Shown: positions 50,072 to 57,874 of the stretch, piece after piece | How the letters are laid out: the number at the start of each line of letters is the position of its first letter | How positions within the stretch are numbered: the stretch's first letter is position 1 | Source: Ruminococcus sp. | Lineage (GTDB): Bacteria > Bacillota > Clostridia > Oscillospirales > Acutalibacteraceae | Length of the DNA stretch: 64,000 bases | NCBI GenBank assembly: GCA_017404665.1 | Contig: JAFRBX010000079.1 | Location: 29,451 to 93,450 of the forward strand | Reading direction: 5' to 3' | Notes under the pieces: generated by a model | What the model was told of the DNA's origin: nothing | The model's input: only the letters and a program-made list of their open reading frames with translations | The model's database searches: none | Translations under genes and position numbers: made by a program

Positions 50072-50111
50072 CAATCGGCATGGGCTATCCGTGCCGATTG
50101 TTCATTTTTTT
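50072..50111 (+). terminator. terminator after the S11-like pair
   Basis: CAATCGGCATGG pairs with CCGTGCCGATTG (one G-U) around GCTAT, then TTCATTTTTTT. Confidence 0.9.
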
Positions 50112-50138
50112 ATGCAAATTAGTTTACAAAACATTAAC

Positions 50139-50167
50139 TTGACAGTGTAAATCGCTTCATATACAAT
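50139..50167 (+). promoter_or_regulatory. sigma-A-type promoter of the membrane protein gene
   Basis: TTGACA, 17 bases, TACAAT, 32 bases before the ATG at 50200. Confidence 0.8.
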
Positions 50168-50199
50168 ATATGGTAGTTTATAATACGAGGAGTATGTTT

Positions 50200-51324
50200 A
50201 TGAAATCCAAATTAGCTTGGATACCGTTTATTCCTTTGGCATTGATCGCCTGCTTTCTGAAGATCGGACGGGAGTTTTTGCCTAATGGCGCCGTTATGGG
50301 TTTGAGCGCGCTGAAGCTTGAATATTTATTCTTGGGCTGCGTCGCGCTGATTTTCGTGTTTTCTGTTGTTTTTTGCTTGATTGATAGAAAAATTGCCTCA
50401 TATTATTTGCCTCGCCGCAATTTCATCGCGGGTATTTTAGGATTGCTGCTGGCGCTATTACTGGCTGCCGACGGTGCTGATTCCTTATTCCTTACCTTCA
50501 GTTCGGGCGCGATCAATATGCTGGATCTATCAGGCTCAATATTATCGATCCTGTCCGCCGTTGTGTTTGTCGTATTGGGACTCCGTCACTCCTTCCGCTA
50601 TGAAGAAGGCAAGCATTTTTCACTGCTGAACGTACTCCCGGCGCTGATGTGCGGCGTTAGAATGATATTGTCTTTTGTACAGTTTACTACGATTTCAATT
50701 CGTCTTGCTGACGTCAGCGGACTGATATGTTATATTTTCGCAACGATGTTTTTCTTCAACTATGCGATCATACTGTCGGTGATCAAATCGAAAAATGCTG
50801 TAAAAAACTGTTTCATCTTCGGTTTACCCGCTGCGGCAGTAATGATTCCCAGCGGTCTTTATTCGCTGTTGTTCTCATTCAATGCTGAACAAATCACGAA
50901 GAACCTGCAGCCTCTTTCGATCCTTTTGATGGGTTTGTATATCCTGACGATTCTGATAGAGCTTTCCTTTTTCGTCCGTGACAGAGACAGCGTTGAGCTG
51001 GTTCTCAATGACGCGCCTGCTGTAGATGTTTCGAAGGAAAAGGTAGAAGGTTTTATCGCCAGTAATCAGGGCGAAGATGATAACGACTCTGATCGGGATG
51101 ACTCTCATCTTGATGCGCGGGATACAGAAGGCTTTTTGTATCAGGAGTTCCATGCAGAGGATGAGGAGCCTGAGGAAAGTGAAGAGAAAAAGAATGACGC
51201 TGAACTGTATCTTACCGATATCTCAGAAGACGCTGATGAAGAAAACGACAGACCGAAGGATTATGAATCCCGACTTGATGAGATCGATAAGCTGATTATT
51301 GATATTAACGGTCAATCCGACTGA
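50200..51324 (+). CDS. polytopic membrane protein of unknown function with acidic tail
   Basis: A 374-residue protein with about seven transmembrane helices within residues ~5-255, then a long, strongly acidic cytoplasmic tail (~265-374) rich in Asp, Glu and Ser (DDNDSDRDDSH, EEPEESEEKK, DADEENDR). ATG 50200 lies seven bases after GAGGAG; ATG 50194 and an earlier in-frame start at 50170 are less likely. I do not recognise a family. It lies between the S11-like pair and the dockerin protein, so a cell-envelope role is plausible. Confidence 0.7.
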   Translation: MKSKLAWIPFIPLALIACFLKIGREFLPNGAVMGLSALKLEYLFLGCVALIFVFSVVFCLIDRKIASYYLPRRNFIAGILGLLLALLLAADGADSLFLTFSSGAINMLDLSGSILSILSAVVFVVLGLRHSFRYEEGKHFSLLNVLPALMCGVRMILSFVQFTTISIRLADVSGLICYIFATMFFFNYAIILSVIKSKNAVKNCFIFGLPAAAVMIPSGLYSLLFSFNAEQITKNLQPLSILLMGLYILTILIELSFFVRDRDSVELVLNDAPAVDVSKEKVEGFIASNQGEDDNDSDRDDSHLDARDTEGFLYQEFHAEDEEPEESEEKKNDAELYLTDISEDADEENDRPKDYESRLDEIDKLIIDINGQSD

Positions 51325-51442
51325 CTGTACGTCTGACTGTTTTACAACTTCTATTGCATTTTCCTCGCTAATATATGATATCCCGATACCTAATGTAAAT
51401 CACCGGTTAATTGTCGATAATTTCCGAAAGGAGGATAACAGT

Positions 51443-52837
51443 TTGAAAAAACTATGTTTTCTGTTAGCTTTAGTGCTGTTGTCTTCGTTTATTACGGTGC
51501 CTGTAGAAGCGGCACACTCCGATTTTGACGTGCAATCCGGTATTTTGGTAAAGTATAACGGCACAGGTGCAGAGGTAACGGTACCGGATTATGTGACGGC
51601 AATCGGAGCTTCTGCCTTTGAAAACAACATAAATATTCGCGTTATCACACTGAATGCCAATGTATATTCGATTGGCGAACGAGCGTTTTACGGCTGTTCT
51701 TCGCTTGAAAGTGTCCGTTCCGGAGACGGTATTGTTGAGATCGGCGATATGGCTTTTCGCGGAACACCGTATCTGGAAATGTCCACTGATAAATATATGA
51801 TGCTTGGTAAAGTGCTGTTGTGGTATAACGGTACGTCTCCGAGCGTTACGATCCCTTCGCGCTGTACTTCTGTAGCGTCCTATGCCTTTGCACGGTGTGA
51901 CTATCTCCAATCATTTACGGCGTATGAAGGGCTGATCAGTGTGGGAACGGGTGCATTCTACGGCTGTTCCTCACTGGAAAGCGTTAACCTTCCGTCTACC
52001 GTAAGTGAGATCGGCGCCTATGCGTTTGATGATACGCCGTATCTGCGCAGCGCGGGAGAATTTGCCTCTGCAGGAGATGGCATTCTGATCCGCTATCAGG
52101 GCAGCGAATCGGACGTTATGATACCGGATACAATCCGCAGGATCGCTCCTCATGCGTTTGTCAGTTCGAAGGTGACCTCGGTTAACATCCCTGACAGTGT
52201 ATATGCAATAGATCGATATGCTTTCGCAGACTGCGTCGGTTTGAAGACTCTTGATTTGAATAACGGACTGATTTCTATCGGAGACGGCGCTTTCCGAGGA
52301 TGCAAATCGCTCAGGGAATTTATTGCGCCCACATCCCTTTCCTATATCGGTCAGCAGGCATTTTGCGGCGACTCAGCGATCGGCAGCGCCTCTGTACGCG
52401 GCAATGATCTTTCGGTATCTTATCATGCTTTTCAGGATTGTACAGGGTTAAAATACGTCCTGTTATCTGACGGCGTTTGTGCGATATATGACAACGCTTT
52501 TGACGGCTGTACTGCTCTGGAGGGGATTTCCATTCCCGCTGACGTCAGCAGGATCGGGACATCGGCGTTGTCCGGCTGTGATAAAGCGGTCGTTTGTTGC
52601 AACCAGGATTCTCCGGCATACAGTGTTTTGTCTTCTCATGAGATCAGCACAGTGATCGGCGACGTCGATTCGGATGGTTCCCTTAATATTATCGACGCGA
52701 CAGGTATTCAGATGTTCATTGCGAATTTACGAACTCTTAACGGTGCGCAGACCGCAGCCGCAGATATGAACTCCGACGGTGAGATCAATATTGTCGATGC
52801 TGTTAAGGCGCAGATGAAAATTGCGCAGTTGGAGTAA
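51443..52837 (+). CDS. secreted leucine-rich-repeat (BspA-type) protein with type I dockerin
   Basis: A 464-residue exported protein starting at TTG 51443, eight bases after AAAGGAGG; a signal peptide covers ~1-24. Residues ~40-385 are BspA/TpLRR-type repeats with recurrent IGxxAFxGCxSLxSV patterns. The last ~60 residues form a dockerin: two calcium-loop repeats, DVDSDGSLNIIDATGIQMFIA and DMNSDGEINIVDAVKAQMKIA (shown here by key words DVDSDGSLNIID and DMNSDGEINIVD), joined by a linker. It should bind a cohesin on a scaffold outside the cell (cellulosome or amylosome). No cohesin lies in this window. Confidence 0.9.
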   Translation: MKKLCFLLALVLLSSFITVPVEAAHSDFDVQSGILVKYNGTGAEVTVPDYVTAIGASAFENNINIRVITLNANVYSIGERAFYGCSSLESVRSGDGIVEIGDMAFRGTPYLEMSTDKYMMLGKVLLWYNGTSPSVTIPSRCTSVASYAFARCDYLQSFTAYEGLISVGTGAFYGCSSLESVNLPSTVSEIGAYAFDDTPYLRSAGEFASAGDGILIRYQGSESDVMIPDTIRRIAPHAFVSSKVTSVNIPDSVYAIDRYAFADCVGLKTLDLNNGLISIGDGAFRGCKSLREFIAPTSLSYIGQQAFCGDSAIGSASVRGNDLSVSYHAFQDCTGLKYVLLSDGVCAIYDNAFDGCTALEGISIPADVSRIGTSALSGCDKAVVCCNQDSPAYSVLSSHEISTVIGDVDSDGSLNIIDATGIQMFIANLRTLNGAQTAAADMNSDGEINIVDAVKAQMKIAQLE

Positions 52838-52854
52838 TTTTTTGTTTTTCGGCA

Positions 52855-52883
52855 TTGACAGCGACGTTTTCAGGTGTTATATT
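52855..52883 (+). promoter_or_regulatory. sigma-A-type promoter of thrS
   Basis: TTGACA, 17 bases, TATATT, placing the RNA start near 52890, upstream of the T-box. Confidence 0.85.
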
Positions 52884-52907
52884 ATAAAATAATCGAATAG
52901 CAGATAG

Positions 52908-53201
52908 GGGACATGTTCTTTACCGTATCGCTCCAGAGAGTCGTCGGCAGGTGTAAGATGACGCGTAAAGTAAAGAGTACCGCCCCTCGTACGCAAGTAT
53001 GTCTCGCTCAGGAAATGGGGCGACGTGAGCCGCGTTAAGGCTTGCCTTACAGGCATAATGAGGGTACATCATTTGTCATTGCACGGTAGTGGGCATGCAT
53101 GTCAAGCAACCGTGGCGATATCGACCTTATGTTATGTACCGAATCAGGTGGAACCGCGTTTATTCGCCCTGTTATTTCTTCGGAAATGGCAGGGCTTTTT
53201 T
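52908..53201 (+). promoter_or_regulatory. threonine T-box riboswitch controlling thrS
   Basis: A ~290-base leader that uses uncharged tRNA-Thr to allow read-through. It has an AGAGAGT...GGTGTAAG-type distal stem I, then a CTTTAC/GTAAAG helix below it. The specifier codon ACC (Thr) sits at 52979-52981, followed by a purine. The conserved T-box AGGTGGAACCGCG at 53146-53158 forms the antiterminator. The competing terminator (GCCCTG...CAGGGC, 53166-53195) ends in TTTTTT (53196-53201). A short + strand open frame inside it is not a gene. Confidence 0.95.
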
Positions 53202-53305
53202 AGTAGGGTAGGGGGATGCTCCTCCCGATTCAAATGAATATAGTAAATACTAATCCTTGATAAAAGGTTTTACTCAGGGTAAGTATAAGCAAAGGAGATA
53301 ATAGT

Positions 53306-55249
53306 ATGATTAACGTAGAATTAAAAGGCGGCGTAGTGCAGCAATTTGAAGAGAATATTACGCCTGCCGCGATCGCCAAATCCATTTCCGCGGGTCTGTA
53401 CAAGAATGTCTGCGCCGCGCTGGTCGATGGCAAGGTGTGCGATCTGCGCACCGAGCTTAGCGACGACTGCAAGGTGGAGCTGTTGACATTCGACGACGAT
53501 GAAGGCAAGAAGGCGTTTTGGCACACGACCTCTCATATTCTAGCGCAGGCAGTCAAGCGCCTATATCCAAACGCGAAGCTTGCCATCGGTCCCTCCATCG
53601 ACGAGGGCTTCTACTATGATTTTGATGTTGAAAAGCCATTTGACGCGGAAGATCTCGCTACAATCGAAGCCGAGATGAAAAAGATCGTCAAATCCGGCAT
53701 CGAGATCAGCCGCTTTGAAAAAGCTCCTCAGGATGCGCTTGATTTCTTGAATGAAATCGGAGAGCCTTACAAGGTAGAATTGGCTTCTGAGCATGCCGGA
53801 AAAGGTGAGCCCATCAGCTTCTATAAACAGGCGGAGTTTGTCGACCTGTGTGCAGGACCTCACCTGATGTCTGTCGCTCCCGTTAAGGCATTCAAGCTGA
53901 CCAACTGTACCGGTGCTTACTGGCGCGGCGACTCAAAGAACCAGCAGCTTTGCCGCGTCTACGGCATTTCATTCCCCAAGGCTTCGATGCTTGAAGAGTA
54001 TATCACTCGCAGAGAAGAAGCGCTCAAGCGCGACCACAACAAGCTCGGCAGAGAGCTGGAGCTGTTCACCACCGTCGATTATATCGGACAGGGATTAGCT
54101 ATCATGCTGCCTAAGGGCGCGCGCATCATCCAGCTGCTGCAGCGTTTTGTCGAAGATCTGGAGCAGAAGAACGGCTGGCAGCTTACCAAAACGCCGTTCA
54201 TGGCAAAATCCGACCTCTATAAGATCAGCGGTCACTGGGATCACTATCAGGACGGCATGTTTATCCTCGGCGATCCCGAAAAGGATGATGACGTTTATGC
54301 TCTTCGCCCGATGACCTGTCCGTTCCAGTATCAGGCATATCTGAACCGCGGCAGAAGCTACCGCGACCTCCCTATGCGTCTCAATGAGACCTCGACGCTG
54401 TTCAGAAATGAAGCCAGCGGCGAGATGCACGGTCTAATCAGACTGCGTCAGTTTACCATTTCCGAGGGTCACCTGATGTGTACCCCCGAGCAGCTCGCAG
54501 GCGAGTTTGAACATTGCCTGAGTCTTGCCATGTACTGCCTGAAAACGCTTGGACTGGACGATGACGTCAGCTACCGTTTCTCTCAGTGGGATCCCAATGA
54601 TCGTGAAAAGTACATCGGTACCGTGGAAGAATGGAATGAGGTTCAGGGTATGATGGGCAAGATCCTCGATGATCTAGGCGTCGACTACAAGATCGGTATC
54701 GGAGAAGCAGCTTTCTACGGTCCTAAGCTCGATATCCAGATCAAGAACGTATTCGGTAAGGAAGATACCCTCATTACCATCCAGATCGATCCGATGATTG
54801 CCGAGAAGTTCGGTATGGAATATGTTGATCGTGACGGCATCAAGAAAAATCCCTATATCATCCATCGTACCTCCATCGGCTGCTACGAGCGTACTTTAGC
54901 GCTGCTGATCGAAAAGTATGCGGGCGCCTTCCCGCTGTGGCTCGCTCCCGTACAGGTCAAGCTGCTGCCAATTGCCGATCGTCATCACGACCGCGTTTAT
55001 GAAATCGCCAAAGAGCTCGAAGACATGGGCATGCGTGTCGAGGTTGACGACAGAAACGAGAAGATCGGCTACAAGATCCGCGAAGCGCAGGTGCAGAAGA
55101 TCCCGTACATGGTCATCATCGGCGACAAGGATATCGAGAACAACACCGTTTCCGTCCGCCACCGCAAAGACGGCGACCTCGGCTCCATGAGCCTTGAGAC
55201 TTTCAAGGCGATGATGAAAGAAGAGATTGATACCAAGGCGATCAAATAA
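53306..55249 (+). CDS. thrS: threonyl-tRNA synthetase
   Basis: A 647-residue class II synthetase that charges tRNA-Thr. Domain order is normal: TGS (residues ~1-62), the N2 editing domain with HTTSHILAQAVKRLYP (the HxxxH box), the catalytic core (DLCAGPH, MRPMTCPFQY with the zinc cysteine, RFSQWDPND), and a C-terminal anticodon-binding domain (~545-640). AAAGGAGA precedes the ATG. Under T-box control. A repeat fragment follows. Confidence 0.97.
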   Translation: MINVELKGGVVQQFEENITPAAIAKSISAGLYKNVCAALVDGKVCDLRTELSDDCKVELLTFDDDEGKKAFWHTTSHILAQAVKRLYPNAKLAIGPSIDEGFYYDFDVEKPFDAEDLATIEAEMKKIVKSGIEISRFEKAPQDALDFLNEIGEPYKVELASEHAGKGEPISFYKQAEFVDLCAGPHLMSVAPVKAFKLTNCTGAYWRGDSKNQQLCRVYGISFPKASMLEEYITRREEALKRDHNKLGRELELFTTVDYIGQGLAIMLPKGARIIQLLQRFVEDLEQKNGWQLTKTPFMAKSDLYKISGHWDHYQDGMFILGDPEKDDDVYALRPMTCPFQYQAYLNRGRSYRDLPMRLNETSTLFRNEASGEMHGLIRLRQFTISEGHLMCTPEQLAGEFEHCLSLAMYCLKTLGLDDDVSYRFSQWDPNDREKYIGTVEEWNEVQGMMGKILDDLGVDYKIGIGEAAFYGPKLDIQIKNVFGKEDTLITIQIDPMIAEKFGMEYVDRDGIKKNPYIIHRTSIGCYERTLALLIEKYAGAFPLWLAPVQVKLLPIADRHHDRVYEIAKELEDMGMRVEVDDRNEKIGYKIREAQVQKIPYMVIIGDKDIENNTVSVRHRKDGDLGSMSLETFKAMMKEEIDTKAIK

Positions 55250-55254
55250 AACAA

Positions 55255-55377
55255 GTCATTGCGAGCCCTTTAGGGCGTGGCAATCCCACAAACAGGAGCA
55301 GAGACCACGTTTTTTTCATGAAAAATGGATGAAGCTACCGGGAGATTCCCACGGTTGCTTTGCTCCCTCGGAATGAT
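55255..55377. repeat. diverged copy of the TCATTGCGAG inverted-repeat family
   Basis: It begins GTCATTGCGAGCC and GGCAATCCCACAAA, and ends AGATTCCCACGGTTG and CTCGGAATGAT. The word order matches copies at 46340 and 60817, but the outer ...TGTGAAAAAAC ends are missing and the interior differs. It lies between thrS and the VanY-like gene. Confidence 0.6.
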
Positions 55378-55402
55378 AATGATTATCAGGGATGGTTGAC
55401 TA

Positions 55403-56200
55403 TTGAGCAGAAAACTACGCAACATGAAACCTCGAAAAGTGAATCGCGGCGTTTTAGAGGAACAAAAGCAGCGGGAAGAGAACAAGACGCAGAATCAGCG
55501 TGCTTTGCTGTTCATCCTCCCGCTGGTGATGCTCGCCGTTTTGATTGTCGGTATCTTCTTTGGTTATAAATTCTATGTCAATTCCGTCAGCGAGCTGAGT
55601 CCTGTTTCACCGTCCGAGACCATTATGGATGATGTTGTATCCTCCAATCCGTATTTTTTGAGAGCTGTCAATTCCGCGTCGACGCTCAGTGCGGATTTTG
55701 TGCCTGAGACGGTTGAAGCCTGCGGGGTTCTTATTGCTCCCGAAGCATCGGATGATCTGACAGCAATGGTTAATGACGCAGCGGATAACGGTTTCAATCT
55801 GATGGTCGTTGAAGGTTATGTTTCCTATGACGACCTTGATGCACGTTATCAGGATGCAGTGCAGGATTACCGCGACAGCGGCAAGGCAAGTCTGGTGATG
55901 GCGGAGGCACATATCAAAAAAGAGTCGCCTCCCGCCGGTGAAAACGAACAGCAGACCGGACTTTTGGTATATCTGACCGTTAAGACAGACGGCAAATTTG
56001 CCGATACTCCTGCTTATTCATGGCTGATGCGCCACAGCGTGGAGTACGGTTTTATCCTTCGATATCCAGATGCGGAAAACGCCGGAGGCGTATCATATTC
56101 ATCCCATCTGTACCGCTACGTCGGGCGTTCCAACGCCTACAAAATGCGCGCACTGGATATGGATTTTGACGAGTATGCAGCATATCTGGCGGCGCAATAA
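55403..56200 (+). CDS. VanY-like (M15B) D,D-carboxypeptidase homolog missing its zinc ligands
   Basis: A 265-residue type II membrane protein: basic cytoplasmic end, one transmembrane helix (~35-55), then an external domain with the VanY layout. The core reads SPPAGENEQQTGLLVY (175-190), where active enzymes have SEHQTGLAVD, so the ligand H is Q183 and D is Y190. The late motif reads SSHLYRYVG (233-241) for the usual EPWHYRYVG, giving S233 and L236. Active zinc chemistry therefore seems lost although the fold looks kept. The start is TTG 55403 (AGGG upstream); ATG 55424 is the alternative. Confidence 0.75.
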   Translation: MSRKLRNMKPRKVNRGVLEEQKQREENKTQNQRALLFILPLVMLAVLIVGIFFGYKFYVNSVSELSPVSPSETIMDDVVSSNPYFLRAVNSASTLSADFVPETVEACGVLIAPEASDDLTAMVNDAADNGFNLMVVEGYVSYDDLDARYQDAVQDYRDSGKASLVMAEAHIKKESPPAGENEQQTGLLVYLTVKTDGKFADTPAYSWLMRHSVEYGFILRYPDAENAGGVSYSSHLYRYVGRSNAYKMRALDMDFDEYAAYLAAQ

Positions 56201-56242
56201 CAGAACTTTTTGCGTTATGCGCACAAAAATATAAAAAAACAC

Positions 56243-56271
56243 TTGCATTTTGAGATTTGTTAGTGTATAAT
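56243..56271 (+). promoter_or_regulatory. sigma-A-type promoter of rpmE
   Basis: TTGCAT, 17 bases, TATAAT, about 43 bases before the rpmE ATG. Confidence 0.8.
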
Positions 56272-56313
56272 ACGTATGTTAATTTTGGCTATTGCATAAG
56301 AGAGGTGAATGAA

Positions 56314-56517
56314 ATGCAGGAAAAGATCCATCCTAATTACGGCCAGACCACCATTACCTGTGCTTGCGGTAATGTTATCGAGACCGGCTCGACAAAGAAG
56401 GATATCCGTGTTGAAATTTGCTCCAAGTGCCATCCGTTCTTTACCGGTAAACAGAAGCTTGTTGATACAGGCGGCCGTGTTGACCGTTTCAAGAAGCGCT
56501 TCGGTATGGAGAAATAA
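56314..56517 (+). CDS. rpmE: 50S ribosomal protein L31 (zinc type)
   Basis: A 67-residue protein with four cysteines in a zinc-ribbon order (CACGN near residue 14 and CSKCH near 34), so it is the zinc-binding L31 form. MQEKIHPNY and [11 protein letters not shown] are typical. AGAGGTGA precedes ATG 56314; the frame opens earlier, but that portion contains the promoter. Confidence 0.96.
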   Translation: MQEKIHPNYGQTTITCACGNVIETGSTKKDIRVEICSKCHPFFTGKQKLVDTGGRVDRFKKRFGMEK

Positions 56518-56530
56518 TCAAAATGAGCTT

Positions 56531-56556
56531 AAGGCGGTACATCGGTACCGCCTTAC
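56531..56556 (+). terminator. hairpin after rpmE
   Basis: AAGGCGGTAC and GTACCGCCTT form a perfect 10-bp stem with an ATCG loop; the following ACTTAG is only weakly T-rich. Confidence 0.6.
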
Positions 56557-56564
56557 TTAGTTAA

Positions 56565-56680
56565 AGGCTCCCTTTGGTAAAGGAGATTCCTCTGCTAGGT
56601 GAAATGTCCGCAACGCGGACAAAGGGGGCCGCTGCCTCCGCTAAGGAGGGCGTCAGCGTGAGCTAACTGCGGGATTAATG
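56565..56680. repeat. GC-rich palindromic repeat remnant
   Basis: AGGCTCCCTTTGGTAAAGGAG and later GTCCGCAACGCGGAC and CTCCGCTAAGGAGG form several hairpins. The first words resemble the 60-base insert (CCTCCCTTAGGAAAGGGAGG) in the element at 46340, so the two may belong to one repeat family. No gene is seen in this gap. Confidence 0.45.
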
Positions 56681-56736
56681 GAGCAAAATTCTTTTCGCGA
56701 CCAACCACATCAGTATAATTGGAGATCGTTGAGTTT

Positions 56737-57102
56737 ATGGATAATATGTTTATAGTTGATTATTTAAATTGCTTTCATAGCATTTTAGACATAGATTATT
56801 CTGATAAAGCATCTGTACAGTTAAGAAATAAACAGATTGCTAAAGCGCGTTCTATCGCCAAAGAGATCGACAACTTTTCCAAAGAAATGAAAGTCGCATT
56901 TGCCGGATTGTTATCTTGTGATATTATGGATGATATCAAGCTCTTTACAGCACATTTTATGCTTGAAGTAATGGAATATAACGATGTATATCGTAAAGAT
57001 GCACTTGAAGTAATTAAGAATCATTCGACTGATTTAGGCGAAGAAATGTGGTTGAAGCAGTATTTTGAAACACATCCGGACGATTATGGGTTAATTAATT
57101 GA
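56737..57102 (+). CDS. AT-rich orphan, helical protein of unknown function
   Basis: A 121-residue protein from ATG 56737, with no membrane segment. The gene is visibly richer in A and T than its neighbours, with Asp, Lys, Ile and Asn codons ending in A/T. The pattern of a short helical soluble protein ending in MWLKQYFETHPDDYGL recalls small immunity-type proteins (Imm or DUF2019-like), but I cannot place it in a family. GGAG is 12 bases upstream (long). It is flanked by a repeat remnant and yigZ and could be a recent acquisition. Confidence 0.6.
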   Translation: MDNMFIVDYLNCFHSILDIDYSDKASVQLRNKQIAKARSIAKEIDNFSKEMKVAFAGLLSCDIMDDIKLFTAHFMLEVMEYNDVYRKDALEVIKNHSTDLGEEMWLKQYFETHPDDYGLIN

Positions 57103-57105
57103 GTT

Positions 57106-57732
57106 ATGCATACTTACAAAACAGTTAAACAATTCGCCTCCGGTGAACTCATCGAGAAGCGTTCGCGCTTCATCGGCTATTGCAAGCCTGTTTCAACACA
57201 GTATGAGGCGATCACTTTTATCAATGAAATCAAATCAAAACATTGGGACGCGCGGCATAACGTCTATGCCTATGTGATTCGTAACGAGGGTATATCCCGC
57301 TACAGTGACGACAATGAACCGCAGGGTACCGCGGGAATCCCTGTTCTTGACAGTATCCGCAAGCGCGGAATTACTGACTGTGTCGTAGTGGTCACCCGCT
57401 ACTTCGGCGGCGTGCTGCTGGGAGCAGGCGGCTTGGTGCGCGCATATTCGACGGCGGCAAAGCTCGGCATCGACGCGGCAGGGGAGATGGAGATGGAAAA
57501 GTGCTCCGTCTGTACGCTCACCTGTTCTTATACCATGTACGGCAAGATACCCACTTTGGTTGCAAAATTCGGCGGCAGTATAGACGATTCGGATTTTACC
57601 GACGACGTCAGTCTGCGGTTTCACCTGCCTGAGGACAGATTTAATGCTTTCAACAAGTCGCTCAGTGAAGAATCATCGGGAAAATATGCAGCTGTAGAAG
57701 TTTCAAGAGAATTTTTTAAAAAAATCCAGTAA
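57106..57732 (+). CDS. YigZ/IMPACT-family protein
   Basis: A 208-residue member of the UPF0029 family, in which the N-terminal ~130 residues are the IMPACT domain: KRSRFIGYCKPV, HNVYAYVIRNEGISRYSDDNEPQGTAG (key words SDDNEPQGTAG) and VVVTRYFGGVLLGAGGLVRAYS are diagnostic. A C-terminal ferredoxin-like domain (~140-208) follows. The bacterial role is unclear; eukaryotic IMPACT modulates translation control. It starts three bases after the previous stop. Confidence 0.93.
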   Translation: MHTYKTVKQFASGELIEKRSRFIGYCKPVSTQYEAITFINEIKSKHWDARHNVYAYVIRNEGISRYSDDNEPQGTAGIPVLDSIRKRGITDCVVVVTRYFGGVLLGAGGLVRAYSTAAKLGIDAAGEMEMEKCSVCTLTCSYTMYGKIPTLVAKFGGSIDDSDFTDDVSLRFHLPEDRFNAFNKSLSEESSGKYAAVEVSREFFKKIQ

Positions 57733-57874
57733 ATTAAAGGGTATCAGGCGATTTTTGCGTATTTAAATAGTGTGACGCCGCTTTCCGAAGAATAATTACC
57801 AATGATGCGAATTTCGCGAATAATCATCGTTTATCTAAATGTGAATATTTGTACATTGTTGAAAGAGAGCTTTT

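Noticed and set aside
53025-53237. 70-codon open frame before thrS
   Set aside because: It lies inside the T-box leader and ends in its terminator; no ribosome-binding site fits.
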